Assembly: GCA_963844405.1 (NCBI GenBank)
Contig: CAWJNZ010000008.1
Span: forward strand, 186,001-250,000
Length of the DNA stretch: 64,000 nucleotides
Reading direction: 5' to 3'
DNA from: DASSUW01 sp963844405
GTDB taxonomy: Bacteria; Actinomycetota; Thermoleophilia; Solirubrobacterales; Solirubrobacteraceae
The position numbers and the translations under genes were made by a program. Every line of letters starts with the position of its first letter. The stretch's first letter is position 1. The notes under the pieces are model-generated. The model worked only from the letters and a program-made list of their open reading frames with translations, had not been told where the DNA came from and ran no database searches. This document shows positions 1 to 8,150 of this stretch, piece after piece.

Positions 1-2
1 GT

Positions 3-248
3 CTGACCAACGTCGCGCGGCACGCCGAGGCGACCGGCGTGCTGCTCGCCCTCCACGCCGGGGACGGGACCGTCGTGCTGCGCGTGCGGGACGACGGGCG
101 CGGGATCGACGAGCACGCGGCGCACAACGCCGGCGGCCTCGGCGGCATGCGCGAGCGGGCGATGCTGATCGGCGGCCGCCTCGTCGTCGAGCGGCTGCGC
201 CCGTCCGGGACCGAGGTCCGCCTGGAACTGCCCGTGGGGCGGACGTGA
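3..248 (+). CDS. Sensor histidine kinase, C-terminal fragment (NarL-partner type)
   Basis: Only the ATP-binding end of a two-component sensor kinase is inside the window; the gene begins upstream. The frame is open from the first bases and opens with the N-box form LTNVARHA, typical of kinases paired with NarL/LuxR-type regulators. The G1 box DDGRGID and the glycine-rich GGLGGMRERA segment follow, and the protein ends in a short beta strand. Its stop overlaps the regulator start by 4 nt (GTGA), so the two are translationally coupled. The sensory domain and the phospho-accepting histidine are not visible, so the signal is unknown. Confidence 0.9.
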   Translation: MTNVARHAEATGVLLALHAGDGTVVLRVRDDGRGIDEHAAHNAGGLGGMRERAMLIGGRLVVERLRPSGTEVRLELPVGRT

Positions 249-895
249 CCGTCCCACTGGTGACGCGGATCCTGCTGGCGGACGACCACACGGTCGTCCG
301 CCACGGACTGCGCATGGTGCTGGACGCCGCGCCCGACCTCCAGGTCGTCGCGGAGGCGGCGAACGGGATCGAGGCCACCGAGCGCGCGTTGCGCGACGAC
401 ATCGACCTCGCCGTGCTCGACGTGGCGATGCCGCTGCGGACCGGCCTGCAGGCCGCCGCCGAGCTGATCCGGCGGCGGCCCGACCTGCGCATCCTCATGC
501 TCTCGATGCACGACCTGGAGGAGTACTGCTTCCAGGCGCTGAAGGCCGGCGCGTCGGGCTACGTGCTCAAGACCGTCGCCGACCGTGAGCTGGTCGAGGC
601 CTGCCGCGCCGCCATGCGCGGCGAGCCGTTCCTGTCGCCGCCGACGGTCCGGGCGCTGATGCGCGCCTACCTCGCCGATCCGGCCTCGGCGCGCGAGAAC
701 CCGCTCACGCCGCGCGAGCAGGAGGTCGTCAAGCTGGTCGCCGAGGCCCACCCCACCGCCCGCATCGCCGAGCTGCTCACGATCAGCCCGAAGACCGTCG
801 AGCGCCACCGCGAGAACGTCCTCGCCAAGCTCGGCATGCGGGACCGGGTCGAGCTCACGCGCTGGGCGATCAGGCGCGGGCTCGTCGAGCCCTGA
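245..895 (+). CDS. NarL/FixJ-family response regulator
   Basis: This 216-residue regulator has an N-terminal receiver domain and a C-terminal LuxR-type helix-turn-helix. Acidic residues D13 and D14, phospho-acceptor D59 in LDVAMP and K109 in GYVLK are all in place, so it should be phosphorylatable. The DNA-binding half (about residues 150-210) reads LTPREQEVV...ISPKTVERHRENV. It uses a GTG start inside the kinase stop. It presumably receives phosphate from the upstream kinase; target genes cannot be read from the sequence. The downstream 55-residue membrane protein and stress protein are on the same strand and may be co-expressed. Confidence 0.95.
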   Translation: MTVPLVTRILLADDHTVVRHGLRMVLDAAPDLQVVAEAANGIEATERALRDDIDLAVLDVAMPLRTGLQAAAELIRRRPDLRILMLSMHDLEEYCFQALKAGASGYVLKTVADRELVEACRAAMRGEPFLSPPTVRALMRAYLADPASARENPLTPREQEVVKLVAEAHPTARIAELLTISPKTVERHRENVLAKLGMRDRVELTRWAIRRGLVEP

Positions 896-975
896 GATGG
901 GGAGCCGCCCCAATGGTCGGGCGGCGATAGGCGGAGCAGGCTGGGAGCGAATGTTCCCGACCACGGAGGTTCGAC

Positions 976-1143
976 ATGTCGGTCCCGCCCCGCACCGAGC
1001 ACGACGAGTCCGGCTGGGAGGTCAGCGGCGAGCAGCCGGCGACGAGCAGCCGGCACCCGAAATCGGACAGGCTCGGCATCGGACTGGTGGCGATGGTGCT
1101 GCTCGCGGTAGTGATCGCCGCGATCCTGTTGATCGTCATCTAG
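976..1143 (+). CDS. Small single-span membrane protein (55 aa)
   Basis: A 55-codon gene starts at an ATG 5 nt after the purine-rich box GGAGGT (965-970), one of the clearest ribosome binding sites in this part of the window. The first 33 residues are polar and charged; residues 34-55 are an unbroken hydrophobic helix ending at the stop (…AAILLIVI). The protein is thus probably a C-tail-anchored or single-pass membrane peptide. No family is recognised. It lies between the response regulator and a universal-stress gene, whose usable frame begins only at this gene's stop codon. Confidence 0.75.
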   Translation: MSVPPRTEHDESGWEVSGEQPATSSRHPKSDRLGIGLVAMVLLAVVIAAILLIVI

Positions 1144-1904
1144 CGAGCGCGCCGGCGCCGATCGTCTGCGGCGTCGACGGATCGAGCGCCGCGCGGGCCG
1201 CCGCGCGCCTGAGCGCGGCGCTCGCCGGCCGCCTCGGCCTGTCGCTCGAGCTCGTCCACGCGGCGAGCATGCGATCGGACCGCGACATCGCCCGCCTGCT
1301 GCTGGAGGCTGCCGAGAATGCCGCGCTCCTGGCCGTTGGCGGCGCGCCGTCCCCCTGGCTCGGCGGCCGGGTCCGCGCCGCCGTCGCCAGGCGAGCGCCG
1401 TGTCCCCTGCTGGTCGTGCCGCCGGTGCCCAGGCTCGGCGGCGCCGAGGTGGTGTGCGGCATCCGCGACTGGGCGGACGTCGCCACGGCCGAGGTCGGCG
1501 CGTCGCTCGCGCTCGGCCTCGGCCTGGAGCTCACGCTCGTCCACGTCCTCCCCACGCCAGTCGGCTCAGGCTGGCGAGCGCCGGTACCCGACGTCGGCCT
1601 GTTCGAGCCGCCCTGGGACGACATTGCCGCCGACCGCCTCCTGGACGCCGTCGGCCAGGCCGTCGCCGCGGCGCCGGCGCGGCGGGTCGCGCATGGACCC
1701 GCCGGCCGGACACTCGCTCACGAGGCCGCTGAGCGCGACGCGGCCATCCTCGTCATCGGGGCCCCGCGATACGGGCGCGTGGGCTCGGCCCTGACGGGCT
1801 CGGCGTCGACGTGGCTGCTCCGCCGAACCGCCCGACCGCTGGTCGTCTGCCCCACGCACCAGCGCGTCCTTTCCGCCCCCGACCAAAGGACTACGCTGGC
1901 CTGA
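1143..1904 (+). CDS. Tandem universal stress protein (UspA family), start codon unresolved
   Basis: Two UspA-type domains in tandem: the first begins at APIVCGVDGSS (about 1152) and the second at VVCGIRDW (about 1455). The second ends in the nucleotide-binding pattern GAPRYGRVGSALTG followed by STWLLRRTARPLVV. The first domain is shortened and lacks a full G-x2-G-x9-G loop. No ATG, GTG or TTG exists in frame between 1080 and the domain start. The frame is open upstream to ATGs at 951 and 897, but those readings run out of frame through the well-supported gene at 976-1143. Either an unusual start, reinitiation after the TAG at 1141-1143, or an indel explains this. Coordinates mark the protein-like part. 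Confidence 0.7.
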   Translation, partial: ASAPAPIVCGVDGSSAARAAARLSAALAGRLGLSLELVHAASMRSDRDIARLLLEAAENAALLAVGGAPSPWLGGRVRAAVARRAPCPLLVVPPVPRLGGAEVVCGIRDWADVATAEVGASLALGLGLELTLVHVLPTPVGSGWRAPVPDVGLFEPPWDDIAADRLLDAVGQAVAAAPARRVAHGPAGRTLAHEAAERDAAILVIGAPRYGRVGSALTGSASTWLLRRTARPLVVCPTHQRVLSAPDQRTTLA

Positions 1905-1906
1905 CC

Positions 1907-2548
1907 ATGCGGCTCGCCGCCCTGGTCGTCGCGCTCGCGCTCGTCGGTTGTGGAGGATCCGGCACGTCGGCTCCCGCGCCGGCCGCCGCGGCGAAGCCGG
2001 GCTGCGACGGGTCCGCCGACGGGTACCGCGTGCGGGGGCGGGTGCTGCGCGGGGACGTCGACGGCGACGGCGCGGCGGACCGCGTCAGCCTGCGCGTGGA
2101 CCGGCGGCGTCCGCCGCGCTGTCGATACCTGCTCGCGGTGGATGACGCCACCGCGCCGGTCAGGCCGTTCCCCTGGCCGGGCACCGACCCGCGGCTCCTG
2201 CTGCTCGCCGAGATCGACGGCCGCGCGGGCCTCGAGCCGGTCGTGACGCTCTCGCCCGCGGCCGTCTACCGCCCGGGCGCCGTCTTCACCATCCGAAACG
2301 GTCGCCTGGTACGGATGCGGCCCGCGCTGATGCCGCTCGCCGACGAGTTCCCCGCGAGCGTCGACTGCACGCAGACGCCGGGCACCATCGTGGTCACGGT
2401 CTCGCAGCCCGCGCAGCCCGACTCGCACTGGAAGGTCACGCGCACGACCTACCGCGCCGCGGGGCGCCGGTTCGTGCGCGTCGAGGCCATGCGCTTCAAG
2501 GCACGGGTCGGGACCGAGGTCGTCGGCAGGTCGTTCCGAAGCTGCTGA
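1907..2548 (+). CDS. Lipoprotein with a calcium-loop-like FG-GAP motif
   Basis: The 213-residue protein begins with a short positively charged N-terminus, a hydrophobic stretch and the lipobox LVGC, so it should be lipidated on cysteine about 15 and held on the outer face of the membrane. An alanine/proline linker follows. A GDVDGDGAADRVSLRV segment then resembles one FG-GAP/VCBS repeat. The remainder is beta-rich and unassigned. The ATG at 1907 is chosen because it gives the complete signal peptide; it sits 3 nt after the stress-protein stop, with a TACGCT box at 1892-1897. Function unknown. Confidence 0.75.
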   Translation: MRLAALVVALALVGCGGSGTSAPAPAAAAKPGCDGSADGYRVRGRVLRGDVDGDGAADRVSLRVDRRRPPRCRYLLAVDDATAPVRPFPWPGTDPRLLLLAEIDGRAGLEPVVTLSPAAVYRPGAVFTIRNGRLVRMRPALMPLADEFPASVDCTQTPGTIVVTVSQPAQPDSHWKVTRTTYRAAGRRFVRVEAMRFKARVGTEVVGRSFRSC

Positions 2549-2588
2549 GCGCTCAAGCTCGACCCGCTCGCAGCCGAGCACCAGTCTG

Positions 2589-4161
2589 ATGAGCGTGCGA
2601 GAGGCGCACCGGGCTCTGGACGCCGCCCGCGGCTACCACTACGAGGACCACCAGGCGGCCCTCGACGAGGCCGTGCGCTCCCACGAGATCGCCGACACGC
2701 TCGACGACGGACCGCTGCGCTGCCGCGCGCTCGTGCTCCAGGCCGCCGTGATGCTCCAGCGCGGAGACCTGCACGGCGCCGTGACGCTCACCACCGAGGC
2801 GACCCCGTTCGCCGAGGGCGACGCCGTGCGCGCCGAGCTCGCGGCCGTCAAGTCGCAGCTGAACTTCTTCGCCGGCTCCTACCCCGAGTCGCTCCAGCAC
2901 GCCCAGCGCGGCATCGAGCTCGCCGACCGTACCGGCGACCTCGGCCTCCGCGTCTTCGCCCGCCGCTACGCCTGCGTGGTCTTCGGCAACCTCGGTGTCG
3001 AGGACTGGCCGCAGCGGCTCGACGACGTCCTCGCCCTGGCGATCGAGGCCTGCGACCCGTGGGAGGAGGCGATGTCGCGCAACGACCTCGCCCACTTCAC
3101 GATGGAGCAGGGCGACCTCGAGGGCGCCGAGCGGGAGATCGGCGCCGGGCTCGCGGCCGCCGCGCCGCTGGCCCCCCGCAACGGCTTCGCCACCGCCGTC
3201 CTGCACGTCACCCGCGCGGAGGTCCGCCTGCGCGCCGGCCGCGCCGACGACGGCCTCGCCGACGCCCGCCACGCCGTCGAGCTGCTCGCCGCAATGGGCG
3301 AGCCCAACCCCTACCTGCTCGCGATGAGCGTGGTCATCGAGGTCCAGGCCCTGCTCGCGCTCGGCCGCCTCGACGAGGCCGAGCGCGCCGGCCAGCGCAC
3401 CGTCGAGCGCCTGGGCGAGCGCGTCCCGCAGGCGCGCAGCATGATCCTCTCGACCGTCGCCGAGGCGCTGCACGAGGCCGGCCGCGCCGCGGAGGCGTAC
3501 CGCGTGCTCAGCCGCAGCGTCGAGATCGAGCGGCGCGCCTTCCAGGAGCTCCCCGGCCTCCAGCGCGGCCTCGAGCGCGCCACGGCGGAGACCCGCGCCG
3601 CGCGCGACCAGCGCGACGCGCTGGCGGCCAAGAACCGCGAGCTCGAGGCGGTCGTCCGCCAGCTCGACGAGGCGCGCGCCCTGCTGCGCGAGCAGGCCGA
3701 CCGCGACTACCTGACCGGCCTCCACAACCGCCGCTACCTGGCGCGCGAGGTCGACCGGCACCTGTGGGCACCGCTCAGCGTCGCCGTCGTCGACCTCGAC
3801 GACTTCAAGGGCGTCAACGACCGCTTCGGCCACGAGGTCGGCGACCGCGTGCTCATGCGGGTCGCCGCCCTGCTGCTCGGCGGCGTGCGCGGCCACGACC
3901 TGGTGGTCCGCACGGGCGGCGAGGAGTTCCTCCTGCTGATGCCGGAGACCGAGCGCGGCGCGGCCGCCGCCTGTTGCGAGCGCGTGCGGCGGCTGATCCG
4001 CGAGGAGGCGTGGGACCGGCGTCGTCCCAGGCCTGACGGTCACGGCCAGTGTCGGCCTGGCGACCGCGGACGACGCCGGCGATCTGCAGTCGCTCACCGA
4101 GCTCGCCGACCACCGCCTGTACGAGGCCAAGCGGGCCGGTCGCGACCGCGTCGTGCTGTAA
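2589..4161 (+). CDS. TPR-repeat diguanylate cyclase (GGDEF), one frameshift
   Basis: Residues 1-330 are a helical, tetratricopeptide-like array. A charged coiled coil (about 330-370) follows, then a GGDEF domain starting at DYLTGLHNRRYL (residue 373). The active-site motif is GGEEF (443-447), with an inhibitory RxxD I-site (RGHD) exactly five residues upstream, so an active, product-inhibited c-di-GMP synthase is predicted. The frame breaks near 4012-4021: the last 46 or so residues (VTASVGLATADD…LYEAKRAGRDRVVL) are in another frame, ending at TAA 4159-4161. Because that tail is perfectly conserved GGDEF sequence, a one-base error is more likely than decay. Confidence 0.85.
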
Positions 4162-4171
4162 GCATCCGCGC

Positions 4172-4483
4172 ATGGCACTCACCGACGATCAGCTGCTCGA
4201 CTTCGACGCCAGCCGCTACGCCACCTACGACGAGGGCAAGGCGCGCGAGCTGCTCGCCTCAGGCAACGGCGACGCCTACCGCTCCCAGCTCGTGGTCGCC
4301 CGCTGGATCGAGGGCTGGCGGGAGCGGACACTGGCCCAGGACCAGCCGGACCGCCCGGAGGAGTGGATGCAGGGGTGGGACGACGCGCTGAGCGAGGTCG
4401 CCGCCCACCTGCGGCAGGGCGACCTCGTCGAGGGCGGCGTGCTCTACACCGACGCGGTCGGCGGCTGGGACGAGCCGCGCTAG
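4172..4483 (+). CDS. Hypothetical acidic protein (103 aa)
   Basis: A short soluble protein rich in acidic residues and tryptophan (ARWIEGWRER, EEWMQGWDDAL), with no signal peptide or membrane helix. The ATG at 4172 is 10 nt after the corrected stop of the cyclase gene. Its stop codon overlaps the stop of the convergent RraA-like gene: the four bases CTAG at 4480-4483 serve both. I do not recognise the family; the helical pattern suggests a small compact domain. Confidence 0.65.
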   Translation: MALTDDQLLDFDASRYATYDEGKARELLASGNGDAYRSQLVVARWIEGWRERTLAQDQPDRPEEWMQGWDDALSEVAAHLRQGDLVEGGVLYTDAVGGWDEPR

Positions 4484-5126
4484 AGGAAGCTCAGCCTGCT
4501 CTCCTCGCCGGCGCGCAGCCGGCCCAGGTGCTCCTCGAAGTCGAGCCGCTCGAACAGGCTCGTGCCGGAGCGGATCGTGGCGAGCATGTCCGCCTCGGTG
4601 CGCTGGAGCGCCTCCGCGGCGTCGAGCACCGCGGCCAGCGCCTCCGCGCTGCCCACCACGATCCCGTCGTCGTCGCCGACCAGGATGTCGCCCGGCGCGA
4701 CCTCCACGCCCCCGCACCGCACCGGCCCTGGCTCGCCCGGAACGGCCTGGGCGGGCGCCGCGCTCGGGCGCGAGCCGCGCGCGTAGAACGGCAGCTCGAG
4801 CTCGCGCAGCTCATTGGTGCCGCGGCAGAAGCCGTCGATGACGATGCCGGCCATGCCGCGGCGCCGCGCCTCGTTGCCGAACAGCTCGCCGGCCAGCGCG
4901 CGGTCGACCCGCCGTCGACCACCAGCACGTCGCCGGTCCCCGCGCGGGCCAGGCCGTCGAGCACCGGCATCAGGTCGTCGTGGGCGGCGACGGTCACCGC
5001 GCGCCCCACCAGCTTCAACCCGGTCCGCAGCGGCCGCAGCCCGGGGTCCATGACCGGCAGGTGCTTGCCGACGTCGCTCAGCGTGGTGGTGTCGACCGCC
5101 CGCAGGCGTTCCAGAAGGCGTTCCAT
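4480..5126 (-). CDS. RraA-like / HMG aldolase-family protein, frameshifted
   Basis: Reading from 5126, VDTTTLSDVGKHLPVMDPGLRPL and VGRAVTV match the N-terminal half of the RraA/4-hydroxy-4-methyl-2-oxoglutarate aldolase fold. After DVLVVDGG the frame slips (about 4905-4915) and resumes at DRALAGELFGNEARRRGMAG, followed by IVIDGFCRG and the GDILVGDDDGIVV strand. In catalytic members the DGxxR motif is followed by aspartate, which helps hold the metal; here it is glycine (CRG), so aldolase activity is doubtful. The family also contains non-enzymatic RNase E regulators. The slip lies in a GC run and is probably a sequence error. Confidence 0.75.
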
Positions 5127-5152
5127 GAGGCAGTAGCTTGTACAGGAGACCG

Positions 5153-5696
5153 ATGAGCGTCCAGGCCGCCGCCCGACCCCGCCCGACCCGCACCCGCCGC
5201 GCCCGCGCCGCCGCCGTGGCCGAGGCCGCCGCCAAGGGCGGCCTGATCGGGACGGTGGTCGCGCTCGCCGCCTGGCTGCTCGCCGGCGCGCTGGCGGGGA
5301 CGCGCGTGGTTCGTGCTCGTCCTCGCCACCGCGCTGGCCGGCGCCGTGCTGATCTGGCGCGGCTCGGTGGCCACCTGGATCTGGCGCGGGCTCGCGATCG
5401 CCTGGGCGGTCGTGCTGCTCGAGCGCGAGATCGTGCAGGAGAACGGCGGGCTCTGGTCGCCGCGGCGCGGCTGGCTGGGCATCATCGTCGGCGCCCGCCG
5501 CGCCGGGATCAACCGCTGGGCGCTGCCGCTGCTCGCCTACCCGCTGCTCTCGGCGGCGATCGTGATCGCCGCCGGCCAGGAGCTCGATCGACCCGTGGGG
5601 CAGCTCCTGGTTGTGGGTGCTCGCCGTGCTCGGCCCGGTGATCGGGGCGCGAACGCTGGTGAGGCCGCGTCCGCGGACGCACCCGCGCGCGGGTAG
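5153..5696 (+). CDS. Integral membrane protein, frame-disrupted
   Basis: Starts at an ATG preceded by AGGAG (5143-5147). Hydrophobic segments appear in successive frames: GTVVALAAWLLAGALAG (about 5249-5300), LVLATALAGAVLIW (from 5315), WRGLAIAWAVVLLE, and WALPLLAYPLLSAAIVIAAG (about 5518-5577). A further plausible strand, WVLAVLGPVIGARTLV, lies in a third frame at about 5610-5660. At least two indels (about 5300-5312 and 5585-5610) are therefore needed to join one four- or five-helix protein. No family is recognised. The 3' end runs up to the palindromic repeat at 5703. Confidence 0.5.
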
Positions 5697-5702
5697 CGCG
5701 AA

Positions 5703-5900
5703 CGAACGTCAACCGCGGCTCGGGTAGGGCTGGCGAGGGAGCCGGCGCTGGTCGGCGGTCCCGGGCGCCTAACCGGAACAGTCCGGTCAAAGCGCCATCC
5801 ATCGGGGCGCCTGCGCGCCTTGACGTCGCATATCGACCTCAAGGCGCCACGGACGACCAGCGCGGTCGGCTCCCTGCTCCCCCCACCCAGCCGAAGTTCG
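5703..5900. repeat. Interspersed palindromic element, copy A (198 bp)
   Basis: Imperfect long inverted repeat. The left arm contains CGGCTCGGGTAGGG and GAGGGAGCCGG; the right arm contains CCGGCTCCCTG and CACCCAGCCGAAGTTCG. The centre (5814-5848) is an inverted repeat built on CCTTGACGTCG and CGACCTCAAGG with the 5-nt loop CATAT. Outer arms and centre match the copies at 45338 and 58523. Unlike those two, it is not between convergent genes: it separates the damaged membrane-protein gene from an arginase-like gene whose first third is missing. Confidence 0.8.
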
Positions 5901-6521
5901 TGCCTCCGCGCGGATGTACGGCGTTCCGCGCCGGAGAGCGGGTCGGGCTCGTCGACTTCGACCTGCACCCCGACCTCAACACGCCTGACACGGTCGTCAC
6001 CGGGCACGCTCGACTGGATGGGCGTCGCCCACATGCTCGGCCTGGCCGACACGCCGCTCGCCGAGCTCGTCCGGCTCGAACCGCACGAGGTGCTGTTCTT
6101 CGGCCGCCAGGACGACCAGACGCAGCCCGGCGAGCGCGAGGCGATCGAGCGGCTCGGGATCGCTTCGATCCCCGTGGAGGACGTCGCCGGCGGCGCCCAG
6201 CGGGCCGCGGCGCACTTCGACCGCTACCTCGTGCACTTCGACGTCGACGTCGTCGACTTCACCGACATGCCGCTGTCCGAGAACACCGGCCACGGCATCG
6301 GCCTGCCCTTCGACACCGCGGTCGTGGCGCTCGATGTCCTCGTCGCCGGCGACGGCTTCGCCGGCCTGACCGTGACCGAGCACAACCCGGCGCACGGCGC
6401 CGAGGACGGCTCGACGACGGCGGCGCTCGCCGCCGCCCTTCAGCGCGCGCTGAGCCGCCCGGCGATCAGGCCGAGCGGCGCGCCCCAGTCCTCGATGGAG
6501 GCTGGGGCGGGGATGCCGTAG
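5900..6521 (+). pseudogene. Arginase/ureohydrolase-family gene, 5'-truncated and frameshifted
   Basis: The reading CTAFRAGERVGLVDFDLHPD continues as LNTPDTVVTG, and after one indel near 6000 (an apparent extra G) as TLDWMGVAHMLG…DDQTQPGEREAIERLG…VHFDVDVVDFTD…EHNPAHGAEDGS. DxHxD-like and DVDVVDF are the manganese-binding motifs of the arginase fold. Intact family members have about 100 residues before this point, including a GGD motif; here that part is absent and palindromic repeat copy A abuts the break. The 3' end overlaps the convergent HExxH gene. Functional arginase activity is unlikely as it stands. Confidence 0.7.
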
Positions 6522-7128
6522 CCGGAGCCGGCGAGCGAGATCCGCCCGCGCAGCGCCCACTTGGCGAACGTGTCGGCGAAGCGCTCCTCGACCGCGGTGC
6601 AGGCGCCGGTCGGGAGCAGGGCCGAGTCGCCGCACGAGCCGACGCGCGGGATGCCGGCGTCGAGCTGCCGCGACGAGGTCGTCCGTGGATCAGCTGGAAG
6701 TCGATCACGTGGCCGAGCTCGTGCAGGACCACGACGTCGCGGTCGATCGCGCGCTCGCCGTTGAGCGACCGCACGTCGAAGTTGACCACCGCGTCGTCGA
6801 TCGTCATCTCGCGCGAGGCCGATCGCGTCGCCGGTCGCGGAGGTCGGTGCGGACCACCACCAGCCCGTCGATCTCGGCGATCAGCCGCTGCGCCTCGGGC
6901 CGGGCCCTGGCGATCGCGGCGAGGATCCACGCGCGGTCCTGCGGCGTGACCGCCGGAGCGAAGCGCAGGCCGGCGGCGCGCGTCTCGGCGCTGATCTCGC
7001 GGCTGCCGGTGGCCGCCGCCCCGCGCGTCCGGCCAGCTCTTGACGGCGACGACGGCGACGACCGCCCAGACGGCGATGACCAGCAGCGCGCGCAGCATGT
7101 CGCGGACTACATCGGCCCGCCGCGCCAC
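6440..7128 (-). CDS. Membrane-anchored putative zinc protease (HELGH), frame-disrupted
   Basis: A GTG at 7128 or ATG at 7098 opens an N-terminal membrane anchor (LLVIAVWAVVAVVAV). Joining frames near 7030, 6815 and 6670 gives a coherent exported protein: EISAETRAAGLRFAPAVTPQ, then DDAVVNFDVRSLNGERAIDR, then HELGHVIDFQLIHG at about 6700-6724. The C-terminal part has two cysteines and EERFADTFAKWALRG, ending at TGA (6440-6442). HELGH is the catalytic zinc site of gluzincin/minigluzincin-like peptidases, and the later E-x-x-F-A-D could supply the third ligand. It starts 12 nt after the YihY gene. Family assignment is tentative. Confidence 0.6.
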
Positions 7129-7139
7129 AAAGCTGAGCG

Positions 7140-8113
7140 TCAGTGACGCCCCGCCTTCTCGCGCTCCTCCTTCTCGCGCTGCTCCTTCGGCACACCGCGG
7201 TAAGGGCGCCTGGATCTCCTCCTCGGCGCCGGGGACGCCGGCCTCGATCTCGCGCGCCCGCTCGGTCTCGGCGTTGATCTCGGCGCCGAGCAGGACCGCG
7301 ATGTTGGTGATCCACATCCAGACCAGGAACACGATCACGCCGGCCAGCGCGCCGTAGGTCTTGTTGTAGGAGCCGAAGTTGGCGACGTAGAAGGCGAAGG
7401 CGGCGGAGGCCGCGATCCACACGAGCACGGCCACGACGCTGCCCGGCGAGATCCAGCGGAAGCCCGCGGGCTTCGCGTTCGGCGCCGACCAGTAGAGGAT
7501 CGCCAGCATCAGCATCACGACGAAGAGCATCACCGGCCACTTGGCGATGTTCCACGCCGTGACCGCCGCGTCGCCGAGGCCGACCGCGTCGCCGACGGCC
7601 TGGGCCACCGGCCCGGTCACGATCAGGGAGAGGACGACGAGCGCCGCCATCAGCACGAGCGTGAGCGTCACGAGCAGCTGGAGCGGTCGAGCTTCCAGAA
7701 CGGGCGGCCCTCGTCGCGCTCGTAGATCGGCGTTCGAGGCGCGCATGAAGGCGCCGACGTAGTTCGAGGCGGTCCAGAGCGCCACCGCGACACCGAAGAT
7801 CAGGCCGAAGAGCGCGGTCGACCGGTTCGCCGAGATCTGCTCGATCGGGCCCGCGAACGTGTCGACGGCGTCCGCCGGACCGAGCTGGCGACACGACGTC
7901 GGTCATGACGCGCGTGATCGTCGCCGGGTCGACGACGAGCCCGAGGATGGAGATCATCGCGATGAACGCCGGGAAGAGCGAGAGGACCGCGTAGTAGGTG
8001 AGCGCGGCGGCCCAGTCGGTGAGGTTGTCGTTCCGGAACCCGGCGACGACGCGCTTTAGCGTGCCGAACCAGGAGCGCTTGCCGAGATCGGTGGGGCTGT
8101 CTGGGGCCTTCAT
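7140..8113 (-). CDS. YihY/BrkB-family inner membrane protein, frame-disrupted
   Basis: Begins MKAPDSPTDLGKRSW at 8113 and shows the family core WAAALTYYAVLSLFPAFIAM, then about six membrane spans including FRWISPGSVVAVLVWI and YGALAGVIVFLVWMWI and the end NIAVLLGAEINAETER. The C-terminus after correction is a charged tail ending KAGRH. Four slips are needed (about 7880, 7730, 7685 and 7203), two of which compensate each other around the segment IYERDEGRPFWKL. All domains are otherwise intact, so sequence error is likelier than loss. The family was once called ribonuclease BN, but no nuclease role is supported. Confidence 0.8.
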
Positions 8114-8150
8114 AGGGCGAAGGTTCCCCCCGTTCCGGCGCTCCGAACCT

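Noticed and set aside
2553..4178. Long open frames antisense to the TPR-GGDEF gene and elsewhere (for example opposite 8-10 kb and 32.6-35.7 kb)
   Set aside because: Shadow frames typical of about 70% GC DNA; low-complexity R/A/G/P composition, no domains, and a well-supported gene on the other strand.
5820..5880. Short ORFs beginning MTSxxDVKAP, found at all three palindromic repeats and on both strands
   Set aside because: They are translations of the TTGACGTCG core of the repeat and run into unrelated sequence. The similarity comes from the DNA repeat, not from a protein family.
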